Of a stretch of 64,000 bases of DNA, positions 37,183 to 48,638 are shown piece by piece (position 1 is the stretch's first letter; each line of letters begins with the position of its first letter). The position numbers were made by a program, and so were the translations under genes. This DNA is from Puccinellia tenuiflora (Eukaryota; Streptophyta; Magnoliopsida; Poales; Poaceae), in the NCBI GenBank assembly GCA_012064385.1, contig QRDG01000527.1, forward strand, positions 1,594,667-1,658,666, in the 5' to 3' direction. The notes under the pieces were generated by a model. That model saw only the letters and a list, made by a program, of their open reading frames with translations. It had not been told where the DNA came from and did not search any database.

Positions 37183-39031
37183 TGATGGGATCGTTGCATA
37201 GAAAATAAAAATTTTCCTACGAAACAAGCGGAAGAAACCCCAAGGATCTAGATCTATTAGACGAAGGTAGCGAAGATGAGATCCAATCTCTTACCCTTGA
37301 AGATCAACAAACGCGTTTTGTTGGTGCAGGGGTTGGCTAGTTGATCCCCGCAACTAGACTCATCTAGTCACGAGGAGATGTATTTCCTCGAAGTCCAATC
37401 CGACGAAGTGCCACAAGGGGCAGCACCTCCGCGGTATCCACACGTACGGCTCGATGTAGATCTCCTCCTTCTTGATCCCGCAAGCAAGGTGGAGATGGCT
37501 AGATGGATCTCGGCACCACGACGGTTGTGGTGGCGTTGATGGTGTAGTGCTCCGTCCGACAGGGCTTCGCCAAGCCATGTGAGAGGGAGAGGGAGAGGAC
37601 AAGGCGCAGCAGCCCTTTAGGGCAAAGGGGTGGTGCGGCTAGAGGTGGAGGTCTAGGCGGCGGCAGCCCTCCGGGGAGAGATGGCGCGCGGCTAGGGCAA
37701 GGGAGGAGGAGGGGTGCGGCTAGGCAAGATGAGGGGCAGCCAAGGGTGTGCCGCACCCCCTCCCCTCTCCCCTTTATATAGTGGGCGGCTAGGGTTTGGG
37801 GAGGGCTGGCCGGCCCCCCCCCCTTTCCTTGGCCCCCAAGTTGGGGCGCCCCCTCTTGGGCCTCACGCATGGGCCCCTTGGGGCTGGGTGGTGCGGCTGG
37901 CCCTAGGCCAGTCCATCACCCTTTTATCCCATGTGGGCCCATACTCCTATGGGCCCCACTTCTAGACTCCTCTAGAACCTTCTAGAATATTCCGGAACCC
38001 TTCCAGAAAAAACCCCGGAACTTTTCCGATACCTCCGGAAACCACTTTCCTTATATGAATCTTATTCTCCGGACTACTCCGGAACTCCTCGTGACGTCTG
38101 GGATCCTATCCGAGACTCCGAATCACCATTCGTTAATTCCATCAATTATCTCATCGCTAAACCCTAGCTACATCGGAGCGTTAAGTGTGTGACCCTACGG
38201 GTTCGAGAACATGCAGACATGATCATATCAATAATCAACAGCGGGACCGGGATGTCCATATTGACTCCTACATATTCAACGAAGTTCTTTATCGATTGAA
38301 CCACGATGCCGGAGATTCTTAATCTCGTATACGATTCCCTTTGTCTCACCGATATTTAATTTGCCCGAGATTTGATCGTCGATATCTCCATATCTAGTTC
38401 TATCTCGTTACCTGGCAAATTCTCTTTACTCGTCCATAATATAGGATCTCCGTGATTAACACTTAATCACATGGTTGCAACCTTTCTTGATGCTATATTA
38501 CCGAGAGGGCCCAGAGATATCTTTTCCGTCACAAGGAAGGACAAATCCCAGTCTTGATTCATGTCACCCAACAAATACCATCGGAGATACCTGAAAGCCA
38601 CCTTTATAATCACCCAGTTACGAAGTGACGTTTGATGTCCACAAAGTATTCCTCCGGTAAACGGGAGTGACATAATCTCATGGTCTAAGTAAACTATACT
38701 TGGCATACAAAAAGTGTTGGCAATAAAACTGTTGTGACACGATCAATTGCAACTCTTTATTATTTGGGTCTTGTCCATCACATCATTACTCCTAATGATA
38801 TGACTCCGTTATCAAGTGACTATAACAAGTCCATGGTTAGGAAACTCTAACCATCTCTTGACTAACGAACTAGTCCGGTAGAGGCTTACTAGGGACACCT
38901 GGTTGTTTATATTCCACACATGTATTATGTTTCCGGTTAATACAATTATAGCATGGAGAATAAACTATTATCATAAACATGAATATGCTAATAAACCATT
39001 TTATTATTGCCTCTAGGGCATATTCCCAACA
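37183..39031 (-). repeat. Copia element F, right (5') LTR
   Basis: Nearly identical to the left LTR. A TATA-like word on the minus strand lies near 37772-37782. Confidence 0.92.
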
Positions 39032-39036
39032 GATCA

Positions 39037-39930
39037 TGAACGAGACAACCTGATATATGTTGATGAATAAGGAGGGATGCCTCGGGCATCCCCAAGCTTA
39101 AATGGTTGTATGTTCTTGGGGTGCCCTTGGGCATCCCCAAGCTTGAGCTCTTGTGTCTTATCGTTCGTCTCATATCACCATCTTGATTGGATCTTATAGA
39201 CTATATCCACATAAAACTTCACAAAACTTATTAGTAGGGTTAGTACTTGTTAAACAAAATCCACTCATGTTCAAACATTGGCAAAAGTTTCATAATCTTT
39301 ATTCAACATTAGCCACTATATATACGAAATTGTTCAAATATTCCTTTGTCCGTCGATAACTCAAGAAGCTAAGAACACTTAAGTACAATATTAAATAAAG
39401 ACAGAAATCTGCCAAAACTGAACAGTCAGGAAAGATCGATTTTTAAGAGGCACAAACGTAGCTCAAATGATAAAAGTATAAGCTTTGCTGTCAAAAATTT
39501 CCAGAAAAATATCACGCTCTGGCGATTTTAAAGATTTTCTACAGTGAGGCACACAGAATCTGTTTCTGGACAGCAAAACAACAAACTTGCATCATAAATA
39601 AACTAAAGGACATATATACATTTTATTTTTATATTAAAGTGGTATATACACAATATATACATGTTTATAGCTGAGAAGCTTCCAAGGAAAAAATTTCTTT
39701 GGTTTCATAGGTATGAACAAAAGTGTTCAAGGTCGACCCGCACTTAACCATTGCACCTTTTTCCAATCACTTCTCTTTTTGAAAAGTTTTAGTTAGCAAG
39801 TACAACTATTTTATTTATAACTCGCATTCCCTATCCATACTAATATAGAAAAAACTTACAACTGAAACTAAAAATTACTTAGAGATAAAGCAAACAAGTG
39901 TACACAAGAATATCTACCCCACGCTATTGC
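39037..39930 (-). other. Element B interior, right part, non-coding
   Basis: B interior between the Copia element and the B primer site. Again carries gcctcgggcatccccaagct and gcccttgggcatccccaagc words. No gene. Confidence 0.6.
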
Positions 39931-39948
39931 TCCCCGGCAACGGCGCCA
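39931..39948 (-). promoter_or_regulatory. Primer-binding site of element B (tRNA-Asp type)
   Basis: The plus-strand text tccccggcaacggcgcca equals the 3' end of plant tRNA-Asp including CCA; on the minus strand it is the complementary primer site just inside the 5' LTR. It fixes the polarity of B. Confidence 0.85.
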
Positions 39949-39959
39949 GAAAAAGGTCT

Positions 39960-41634
39960 TGATAGCCCACAAGTGTAGGGGGTCGTTTGTAGCCTTTTCG
40001 ATAAGTAAGAGTATCGAACCCAACGAGGAGCTAAAGGTAGGATTAATATCTTCTCAAGTTCTATCAACCATTGACACAACTCTACGCACACCGAACGTTT
40101 GCTCTATCTAGGAAATAAAACTATAGGAATAAAACGGGTATGAAAGGATAACTTTGCAAGATAATAAAGAACAAGAAAGTAAATGTTAGTTGCTGCAGCA
40201 ATAAGGTAACATAAAGTGACATAATGTAACAGAACTATGAGTGTGGAAAAGTGGTGGAAGGCGTGGCGGAATTGTCCATAATTAATTAGTGAAGCTACTC
40301 GATTCATTGTCTTCGATGCAGTTTTCTATGTGGGAGAGGCAAAGCATACATGTTCTCAACTACTTGTGATTACATGTACTATATGATTGGAACATTAGCA
40401 AGAATCCACAACTACTAACATTCATTAAGGTAAAACTCAACCATAGCATTAAGATCATACGGTCCTCTTTATCCCATACAATGTCAAAAACCGGGATGGG
40501 GCTTAGGTTTCTGTCACTCCGGCAGCCTACCCCCCGGCCTCCTTCACGTACTACAAACCCTATGATGTGATCCATGCGCGTATAAATATATGATGAGCAT
40601 CATAGGACTGTACCATATCGACATACAACTCGAATCAACCAAACATATTCAATAATTGAACCATATGACAAAAAGAACTACACAAACATGACATAGATCA
40701 TTGGATAATACTTTATAGCATCAAACACCATGTTTACATAGAGGGGTACAGAGGTTTGTGGGAGAGTGGACCACTATATAAAAGGAGGAATTGGCGAGGG
40801 AGATGGCAGTGAAGGCGGCGGCCATGGAGGAAAGGGCAAGGCGGAGGCGGCACGGTTGGTGCTGGCGGCGGCGGCGCATGGCGGCGGCCGGCCGGCTAGG
40901 GGGAGCACTGCCCCCTAACCACCTTCCTCCATGGCTTATTGGTGTTGTAGAGGAGCCCTACCCTTGTAGATGAGAGGCAAGGGGAGGCAAATTCGTGGCT
41001 TTTGGTGGCTGCCCCCAAAATTAGGGTTTCCTCTCTTTATATAGGTGGAGACAATGCTTTCCGGCCTTCCGATTGATAGCCCTTGATCCAAGGGCTCTTG
41101 TGCACCTCTAGAACCTTCCTAGGTACCCCTCACATCCTTAATGAGGTCCCAAAGTCGTGGCTTGGTCGAATCCTCCAAGTTTGGTAAGAGTTGGAGTCAA
41201 TCACATCACCAACTTTCAGAATCCCGTAATCAGATATTTGGCCTTTAGTAAAACGGGGATTCCCGGAGCTACGGACATTCGATTGGGCTATTCTTGGTCT
41301 TAAATGAAAGCTATAGAAATTTCCCACAACTTTATCCGTTGTGAGATCTTCAGTTGACGTCGTCTTCAGGTCTCAAACTGACGATCTCTGAAATCTGTTG
41401 GAAGGGACAAATTTTAGGAAAGTCAGAGTCCACCTCCAACAAGTCTCCTTTTGTGTTTTTGCCAATTTCCAAGCGATTCCTACACATCAAAGTGTAAAAC
41501 AAGAACATTATGCACTTTTGCAACTATTAATAGGTTAGTCCAAATAAATCATAAACTTAATATAAAAACAAGTGTCAAAAGCATAAAAGTAGCATGAAAC
41601 AATAAAAAATTATAGATACGTTTTGGACGTATCA
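39960..41634 (-). repeat. Element B right (5') LTR
   Basis: 1675 bp, starting tgatagcccacaagtgtagg and ending ttggacgtatca. It is colinear with the left LTR after removal of the CACTA element and a short indel. A minus-strand TATA-like word lies near 41033-41043. Confidence 0.9.
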
Positions 41635-41639
41635 CATAG

Positions 41640-42245
41640 CTACCAGTAGAGCCCTTAGCCTCGATGAAGAACTACTCCCTCCTCATCATGGGAGGCAGCA
41701 ACGGCGATGATGGAAGCGGTGGTGTCGATGGAGATGGCTCCGAGGGCAATTCCCCGTCCCGGCAGGGTGCCGAAACAGAGACTTCTGTCCCCCGAATTAG
41801 GGTTCCGGATGGTGGCGGAGATCTGGAACTTTTCTAGGGGAATCATCTATCTTCCCGTGAGTCTTAGGTCAGGGGGTCTTTATAGGCGAAGAGGCGATGG
41901 GATGCGGTGCACGAGGCATCCTCACCATGCCTCGGCACGGGCCCACCTCGGCCGCACCGAGGGGTGGTGTGGGGCCCCCGTGCTCCGTCCCCACTTCGTC
42001 TTCTGGCTCCGTGGGTCTTCTGGGAGAATTTCTATAATTTTTCTAGACTTTTCCGAGCACTTTTATTTTTGGACCTTTTCTGGAGTGCACAGACATAATA
42101 AACAGAAACTGGCACTATGGCATCTTGTTAATAGGTTTGTCCAATAAATGTCATAATATGATATAAAGTGTATATAAAACATGTAGCAACAAGCATAAAA
42201 TCAACATGGAACATCGATAATTATAGATACGTTTGCAACGTATCA
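41640..42245 (-). repeat. Element A left LTR, second segment
   Basis: Resumes with ctaccagtagagccctt, colinear with 62483-63093 in the right LTR, and ends caacgtatca. Bases 41635-41639 are the second catag copy. Confidence 0.85.
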
Positions 42246-44010
42246 GCATCCCCAAGCTTAGTTCCTACTCGTCCTCGAGTAGGTAAAACGATAAAAACAA
42301 AATAATTTTTTAGGTGACATGCTACCACACAATCTTGATCAAATAATAGTGTAAAGCACATGTGTATGAATGAAGTGATCCAAGTCAATGGCTTATAGTT
42401 TGCTACTAACTAAGCAATGAGTAAGCAACTGAATCATAAGAGCAAAACTTTTCATGAGTAGTACCTTGGAGACTTGAATCCAAAAGTGTTGCACAAGAGT
42501 TAACTCACAAAGCAATAATCTCTAAGTAAAAGGCATTTGACCAACACAAAGGAAGATTTCAGTTTTAGCAATTGCTTCAACCTCAACCTATTTATCTCAT
42601 GGATATCGTCAATACAAAGCAATATAATCAGTCAAATACACCATCATATAACACAATTGTTGTACCAAACTTGATACTATTGTTTGCTTGTGGAATATAG
42701 AAAGAAGTAGGAAAACTGACTCAACATAAAAGAAAGGCCCTTCGCAGAGGGAAGCAGGGATTAGTCATGTGCTAGAGCTTTTTATTTTTTATAGAACAGA
42801 AGTAAAACAATTTTGAGATATGCATGCTTTCGTCAACGACTTCACAGCAAAGAAACTAGCTAGTCCCCCATAACAAGCAAGGCTTTTAGACTTGTGAGAG
42901 CAGCTGGTTTTAGAGGAACGAGTATATTCCTCTTTCTCCTTTGTTTCACCACTAACCAATGTTTGAGCTGATTTCTCAGATTTTCATTGTGCGGAGGAGA
43001 ATGGTGAGTTATATTTATATTTTGCTTAAGCCGCTCTCGGGTTGATTCAAGTGAGGACGTAAACCATCAACACCGGGTGAAAAGGGGGGAAATGACCTTG
43101 CTTGTCACAAGTTATAACCAGCTCTCTACTGCTTCCTCATGAGCTTAAAAACAGAGACACAAAAAGGAGTATTTTTAATATTTTAAAGGTAGCACATGAA
43201 AAAATTACTTGGAGTGGCAGGAAAATACCACATATAGGTAGGTATGATGGACACAGATGGCATGGATTTTGGCTCAAGGTTTTGGATGCACAAGCAGCAT
43301 TCCCGCTTAGTACAGAGTTTTAGGCTAGCAAGGTTATTTTAAGCAAACACAAACTATCAACCGGTACAGCAAAAACTTATATGACAACATATTAGAAACA
43401 TTATAAGACTCCACATTCTCTTCCTTGTTAACCAAACTCTTTTACTATAAAATATCTAGACATTGGAATTACTAATACAAACCAAATTTCAACAAGCTTT
43501 ACAGCAGTTCTTCATTAATGGGTTTTGCTTACATGATACAAAAGCTTAAACACGACCTACTTAGTAACTCAAAATAATTGACAAGTATCAAATTATCCAA
43601 AATAGTGATCTACAAGAGTATGTAAGCATTTTCCATTATGCCAATTACCACATGCAACATTTTCTGTTCCAACCAAACATCAATGAACTTATTTAAACAA
43701 CTCCCCAAACAAGTATAAGTGAAGCAAGAGAGTACTTTCTTTAAAAGAACTAATAGCTCTGACAAGAGATACATGAAAACAGGAGCCAAAAGCTTAATAG
43801 TGCTAGAAATAAATACTCAACAAGTATAATTGAAGAATAAGAGTATTCTAATGAAAAAGCGGTGCGTGTCTCTCTCCCAAACAAGAGTGCTAGGATCCAA
43901 AAAGTTATGACCAGAAGATAAAACATAAACAAACTAAAAATAAAAGCACACAGACGCTCCAAGAACAGCACATATGATGTGAAGGAATAAAAATATAGTT
44001 TCACTAGAGA
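42246..44010 (-). other. Element A interior, left part, non-coding
   Basis: Begins gcatccccaagcttagttcc, as does the sequence after 63093. Contains stretches colinear with element B interior at 23400-23840 and 28100-28300. A hydrophobic minus-strand frame at 43750-44136 matches in style the B frame at 29380-29688. No enzyme domain. Confidence 0.6.
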
Positions 44011-45625
44011 TGACCACTTGCTTGCTGGCTTAGATGGCGGAGTTGGGTGGTTCCCCAAGCGAAGGCGGAGATGTAGTAAGTAGCAGTTTTCCCTCGTTAA
44101 CGAACCAGGGTTTATCGAACTAGTAGGACTTTGCAATCACCAACAAAGTGAATGTCGAAGATCTCTGGGGCTTAATCATCAACAGACGTGGACCTGCACA
44201 CACTCAACCAAAATACTTTGCCCCCAACGGCGGAAAGGTTGTCAATCTTTCCGGTCTCGCAGAAAACAAAGAGGTTAATTGTATAGTGAAATAGATGAAA
44301 TATGAAAATGGACTAGTGGAGTAATAATGATGAAAAGTGATGAATAAAGGTTGCAATCAATGTAAAAAAGATGGACCGGGGGCCATGGGTTCACTAGTGG
44401 AGTCTCTCAAGTAAATAGAACATTCATATGATGGGTAAACAAATTACATCTGGGCAATTGACAAGATTATAACACAAACTTAATCTAGCTATGACAAAGA
44501 GAACATGATAATATTTAAGTAGGCATCACGACAATGAACAAAGACCGTTGAGTCCAACTGCATCTTTGTCCAAAAAGTCCACCGTGGGATCGCTATCCAA
44601 CCTATCACCCATCGGTATTAAGTTGGAAGCAACAGACAATTGCATTAAGTAAAGCGCATGAAGTAAGCAATACTAATATCAAAAGAGACATTAACACCGC
44701 TGTTTTACCCTTAGTAGAAACATCACACCCTCGCCCTTAGACGTTTCTGTCACTGATGCCCAGGAACAAAAGGGGGCATGAACCCACTATCTACCATAAA
44801 TACTCTCTCTTGGAGATACACACAATCACTTGGCCAAAGTAACTACGCACATCGGAGAGCATGCAAGAACATAAATCAACATATAAGAATCAAGCACAAT
44901 CTGATCATAACTTTATAATCCATCGGATCCTAGCAAACACATCACATAGCATTACAATAATTGATCTTGATCATGTTAGGCAGCTCACAAGATCATAAGA
45001 CATGAAGCAGAAGACAGAGAGACAACCATCTAGCTGCTGCCATGGACCCATGGTCCAAGGTGGGACTACTCACAAATCATCCCGGTAGAAGGCATGGCGA
45101 CGAAGAGCCCTCCGAGATCGATCTCCCCTCCGGCAGGGTGCCGGGATCAGCTTCAGAATCACCCCCGAACTAGGGTTTGCGATGACGGCGCATCGGGGTT
45201 ACTTCTCTAGAAAATAATTTCCGCCTCGACGTTTATAGGTTTAATGGGATTTTATAGGCGTCAGAGGGGGCCGAGGGGGGTGTCCACAGGGCGGGGGCGG
45301 GTCCCACCCGTAGGTGGGCCCTAGGCCACGGCAGGGGGCCGCCCCTGGCCTGTGGGTGGCCCCCCAGGCTGCCCTTTGGTCTCCTGGTGCCTTCCGTCGA
45401 GTAAAAATTCCCCGTAAATTTTCGTCCAGTTCCGAGAATATTTCCAGAAGTAAATTTTCTGAAATACAAAAACAGCAAAAACAGGAAACTGGCACTAGGC
45501 ATCTTGTCAATAGGTTAGTCCAACAAAATGCATAAAATTATGTAATATGATAGTAAAAACATGTGACAACATCATAAAACTAGCATGGATCACTCAAAAA
45601 TTATAGATACGTTTGAGACGTATCA
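44011..45625 (-). mobile_element. Solo LTR of family C in element A
   Basis: Shares ttccccaagcgaaggcgg and gtttatcgaac.agtaggact-type words with 16510-16600 and 63205-63290, and ends gatacgtttgagacgtatca. Family-C starts elsewhere are tgatggtg, so the start is set at tgaccacttg (44011). However, atgac occurs at 44010-44014 and 45626-45630, which would place the start at 44015. The boundary is uncertain by a few bases. No interior is present. Confidence 0.7.
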
Positions 45626-46382
45626 ATGACCTGATACTTTGTCGATGAAGAAGGGGATGCCTTGGGCATCCCTAATCTTAGACGCTTGAGTCTTCTTGAA
45701 ATATGCTGGGGAGATCTGTGGGAGCCTCCCCAAGCTTAAGCTCTTCACTCTTCTTGATCTTATTATATCATTTTCTCTTGACACTTGAAAACTTCCTTCA
45801 CCCCAAACTCAACATAATTCTCATTAGAGGGTTAGTGCATCAATCAAAAACTCACATGTTCTGTAAGGACACAAACATGGCAATCATCTTAAACATTAGC
45901 TACTGTTACTAGCCTTAAGTGAAGCTCTTCCACCCAAAAAAGAATTCCACCTAACACTTGTAATAGAGAAAATGCAAAACAAAAGACAGAATCTGTCAAA
46001 ACCAGAACAGTCCGCAAAGACGAATTTTTTCGAGGCACTTATGTGTCTCAGATCGAAAAATGTTGAACTAACGAAAGATGCGTACATATATCAGGAGTAT
46101 GCAAAAAAATTGAAGATTTAAATCACGTTTCTATAATTTTTGGAATTTCGTACAGTGAACAGCAGAAATCTGTTCCTGTGCAGTCATCCCAATATAGCAT
46201 CATCTTAACATTAGAGACTTTCCTTGGCACAACAATACGAAAAAGTAAAGATACAAAGGAGTTGCTACAGAAGTAGACAAGCACCTTGACTCAATAAAAT
46301 AAAAAATGCAGAAAAATAAAACAACATGGGTTGTCTCCCATAAGCGCTTCTCTTTAACGCCTTTTAGCTAGGCAAAAAGATT
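45626..46382 (-). other. Element A interior, right of the solo LTR, non-coding
   Basis: Resumes with gtcgatgaagaaggggatgc, colinear with B interior at 29520. No gene. Confidence 0.6.
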
Positions 46383-47274
46383 TTAATGACGCTCTCTTAA
46401 GAATAAGAATTTAAAATAAAAGAGAGCATCAAGAAGCATAGATAAAACATGTTTATATCTAACACACTTCCTATGCATAGGAGTATTGTAAGAAAATAAA
46501 TCAATGAAGCACAAAGTGGCTAGCATAGGAAGGCAAAAAAAGTGCAACTTCAAAACTTTCAACATAAAGAGAGGAGACTTAATAGTATTGAGATATATGA
46601 AACCGTGTCTCCCTCTCTCATAATGACCATTAGGTATTAAAGCAACCAGCATATAGAAGCAACACAATATAAAGCTCAAAACCTTCATCATAAAGAGAGG
46701 AAATTTAATAACATGAAGATTTCTATAACCATATTTCTCTCTCTCAAAATAATTCTCAGTAGCATCATGAATAGACTCAACAATGTAGCCATCACATAAA
46801 ACATTCTTGTCATGATCTACAACCATAAAATTATTATTACTCTCCACAAAAATAAAATCCTTCTCATTAGTAATAGTGGGAGTAAAACAATCACAACCAT
46901 CATTGTAATCATCATATATAGGAGGCATATCATAATCAAAATAAACTTTATCCTCAAGAGTAGGTGGAACTAAAATATCACAATTATTATAATCATCATA
47001 TATTGGAGGCAAAGTATGATCAAAGAAAATTTCTTCCTCAAAGCTTGGGGGACTAAAAAAGATCATATTCATAAAAACCGGCTTCCCCAAGCTTAGAATT
47101 TTCCATAGCATTAGCAATGATGGTGTCCAAAGAATTCATGCTAATAACATTGCTACTATCATGATTATTATGCAAATAAAGTTCCATTGGTTGTTTAATT
47201 TTCTCCTCAAAAGCATCATGACCAATTTCAAGATAAATTTTATAAAGCTCTCTCATTTTTTTGTTGTTTTCCAT
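46383..47274 (-). pseudogene. Element A open frame with PPIYDDY repeats, one frameshift
   Basis: Two overlapping minus-strand frames, 47053-47274 (73 residues) and 46383-47117 (244 residues), look like one gene broken by a one-base change in a G run near 47090. The longer part has two copies of MPPIYDDYND-like sequence, several EEE/FFD acidic patches, and a hydrophobic C-terminal third with possible membrane helices. Similar frames are frequent in Triticeae Gypsy-like repeats and appear in databases as hypothetical proteins. I know no function. It lies just downstream of the primer site, where gag would be expected, but has no gag motif. Confidence 0.55.
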
Positions 47275-47418
47275 TAAGCCTATCTAGTGAAATAAAAACA
47301 AGAAACAAAAAGATATAACTGCAGAATCTAAAGAAGATAGCTTCAAGCACTCACATGCCGGCAACAGTGCTAGGAAATAGCTTAGTAGACGGAGGATGTG
47401 AGTACCTTTTACCTTACC

Positions 47419-47436
47419 TCCCCAGCAACGGCGCCA
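47419..47436 (-). promoter_or_regulatory. Primer-binding site of element A (tRNA-Asp type)
   Basis: The plus-strand text tccccagcaacggcgcca matches the 3' end of tRNA-Asp with one mismatch. It lies 10 bases from the right LTR and sets minus orientation. Confidence 0.8.
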
Positions 47437-47446
47437 GAAAATAGCT

Positions 47447-47612
47447 TGATGTCTACGCATGCTTCTATTCTTGTAGACATTGCTGGGCCTCCAAGTGCAG
47501 AGGTTTGTAGAACAGCAGCAAGTTTCCCTTAAGTGAATAACCCAAGGTTTATCGAACTCAGGGAGGTAGAGGACAAAGATATCCCTCTCAAGCAATCCTG
47601 TAATTAAGATAC
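47447..47612 (-). repeat. Element A right (5') LTR, first segment
   Basis: Starts tgatgtctacgcatgc and ends with gatac (47608-47612), the target duplication of element D. The LTR resumes at 61800. Confidence 0.85.
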
Positions 47613-48587
47613 TGTCGGCACAGTGGAAACCAGGGTACCACGGCGCTGCAGGCCACGACGCCTCTTCAGAAGTTTTCGCTAAGGACCAGGCTCTCCAAGC
47701 CTGGCGAGCCTCGCGAGGGTTTTCTCCTCGCGAGAGACCTTTCCTCGAGAGGGCATCACAGATGCCTCGAGAGGATCATGCCGAAAGGCTCGGCGAGGCG
47801 TCCGGCGTCGCGGGGTTCCTTCCCCACGAAGCCAGCTCTGTCTCCGCTATAGAGCGCACATGGGCTCTGCGCCCGCTGCAGAGTGACGCGTGCATCTGCG
47901 CGCGGTGACGACGACGCCGCAGTTGCCGTTCTCGTGTATAAAGCAGTCAACAAAGCAGCACCAAGCAAAGCGGACAACGAGACTTGCCATTTTGGTGATA
48001 AGGGGACCGTCTGCAGCTACCCTCCAAGGGCGACGTCACCGTGGGACACCTCCCACCTCAGCAGCGTCAGCCCATCGTCCTGGCTGGACGATGGCTTTTC
48101 CAGCTTTGGTGACGCCGCTCGCCTGCCATGGACCACGTCCATGGCCTCCACCTTTACCGTGCACCCTGCCTCCTCCTTCGTCGCCATGTGGTAACCCTTC
48201 CCGCCAAGACATTTGGGGGAAGAGGTCCGAGACACCTATAAAAGGAGGGGGAGCACGTTCGGGCAAAGGGTTCAGTCTTTGGTTGGTCTTAGGTCAGATC
48301 CAGATCTAGGGTTAGCCATTGTTAGCCACTTCGAGCTCGCCAAGCTCTCTTTGTACTGTAACCTCCCCAAGCAGTGCAATACAACTAAGGCAGGGCGTAG
48401 GGGTTTTACCTCTCCAAGAGGGCCCTAAACCTGGGTAAACGCCGTGTGTTCATCTCTGCAGTGCCGTCCCCCAGCGATCTCAGCGAGCACCGTCGCCGAG
48501 GCACGTTGAGGGTTGTTTGATTCCGTGTTGAGCCCCTTACTCGATACCGAGAGAGACGCACCCAGTTCCTGGGACAGATCTCCGACA
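47613..48587 (+). repeat. Element D 5' LTR
   Basis: 975 bp. Contains the promoter TATAAA at 48237-48242 (context gacacctataaaaggagg) and ends in tccgaca before the primer site. Compared with the 3' LTR it has a small insertion near 47640 and scattered substitutions. Confidence 0.9.
48237..48242 (+). promoter_or_regulatory. TATA box in element D 5' LTR
   Basis: TATAAA, with the same context at 61445-61450 in the 3' LTR. Confidence 0.65.
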
Positions 48588-48608
48588 TTTGGCGCGCCAG
48601 GTAGGGGG
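48588..48608 (+). promoter_or_regulatory. Primer-binding site of element D
   Basis: tttggcgcgccaggtagggg directly follows the 5' LTR. TGGCGCGCCA-type primer sites are usual in this sort of Gypsy element; I did not assign the tRNA. Confidence 0.75.
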
Positions 48609-48638
48609 CTGAGGCGCATCTTCAACCTCGACACAGCC

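Larger units (their letters stand above)
30622..39031 (-). mobile_element. Element F: Angela/BARE-like Copia LTR retrotransposon, young and largely non-coding
   Basis: The target duplication gatca is exact (30617-30621 and 39032-39036). LTRs are 1847 and 1849 bp and differ at only about ten substitutions plus a few homopolymer indels by eye. Minus orientation is shown by the primer site complementary to initiator tRNA-Met beside the right LTR and a purine-rich tract beside the left one. The interior (32469-37182) is AT-rich, with only a gag remnant at 35464-35739 and faint RNase H-end similarity near the left LTR. Protease, integrase and reverse transcriptase are not recognisable, so movement must have been in trans. 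Confidence 0.92.
18293..41634 (-). mobile_element. Element B: non-autonomous Gypsy-type LTR retrotransposon with three nested insertions
   Basis: The target duplication catag is exact on both sides (18288-18292 and 41635-41639). LTRs start tgatagcccacaagtgtagg and end ttggacgtatca. The interior (22990-39959) is interrupted by a solo LTR and by a Copia element; about 4.3 kb of B interior remains. It shares many words with the interior of A, so the two are sister families. The primer site next to the right LTR fixes minus orientation. No protein domains of gag or pol are seen. A short hydrophobic frame at 29380-29688 (minus) has a counterpart at 43750-44136 in A. Confidence 0.88.

Noticed and set aside
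31601..38706. Identical small frames repeated 6.5 kb apart
   Set aside because: They are the two LTRs of the Copia element, not duplicated genes.
39931..39948. Looks like the 3' end of a tRNA-Asp gene
   Set aside because: Only the last 18 bases match. It lies next to an LTR in the primer-site position and no cloverleaf is present.
47890..48309. Frames of about 100-140 codons in the D LTR, repeated at 61113 and 63661
   Set aside because: They lie in LTR promoter sequence, vary between copies and have no family signature.
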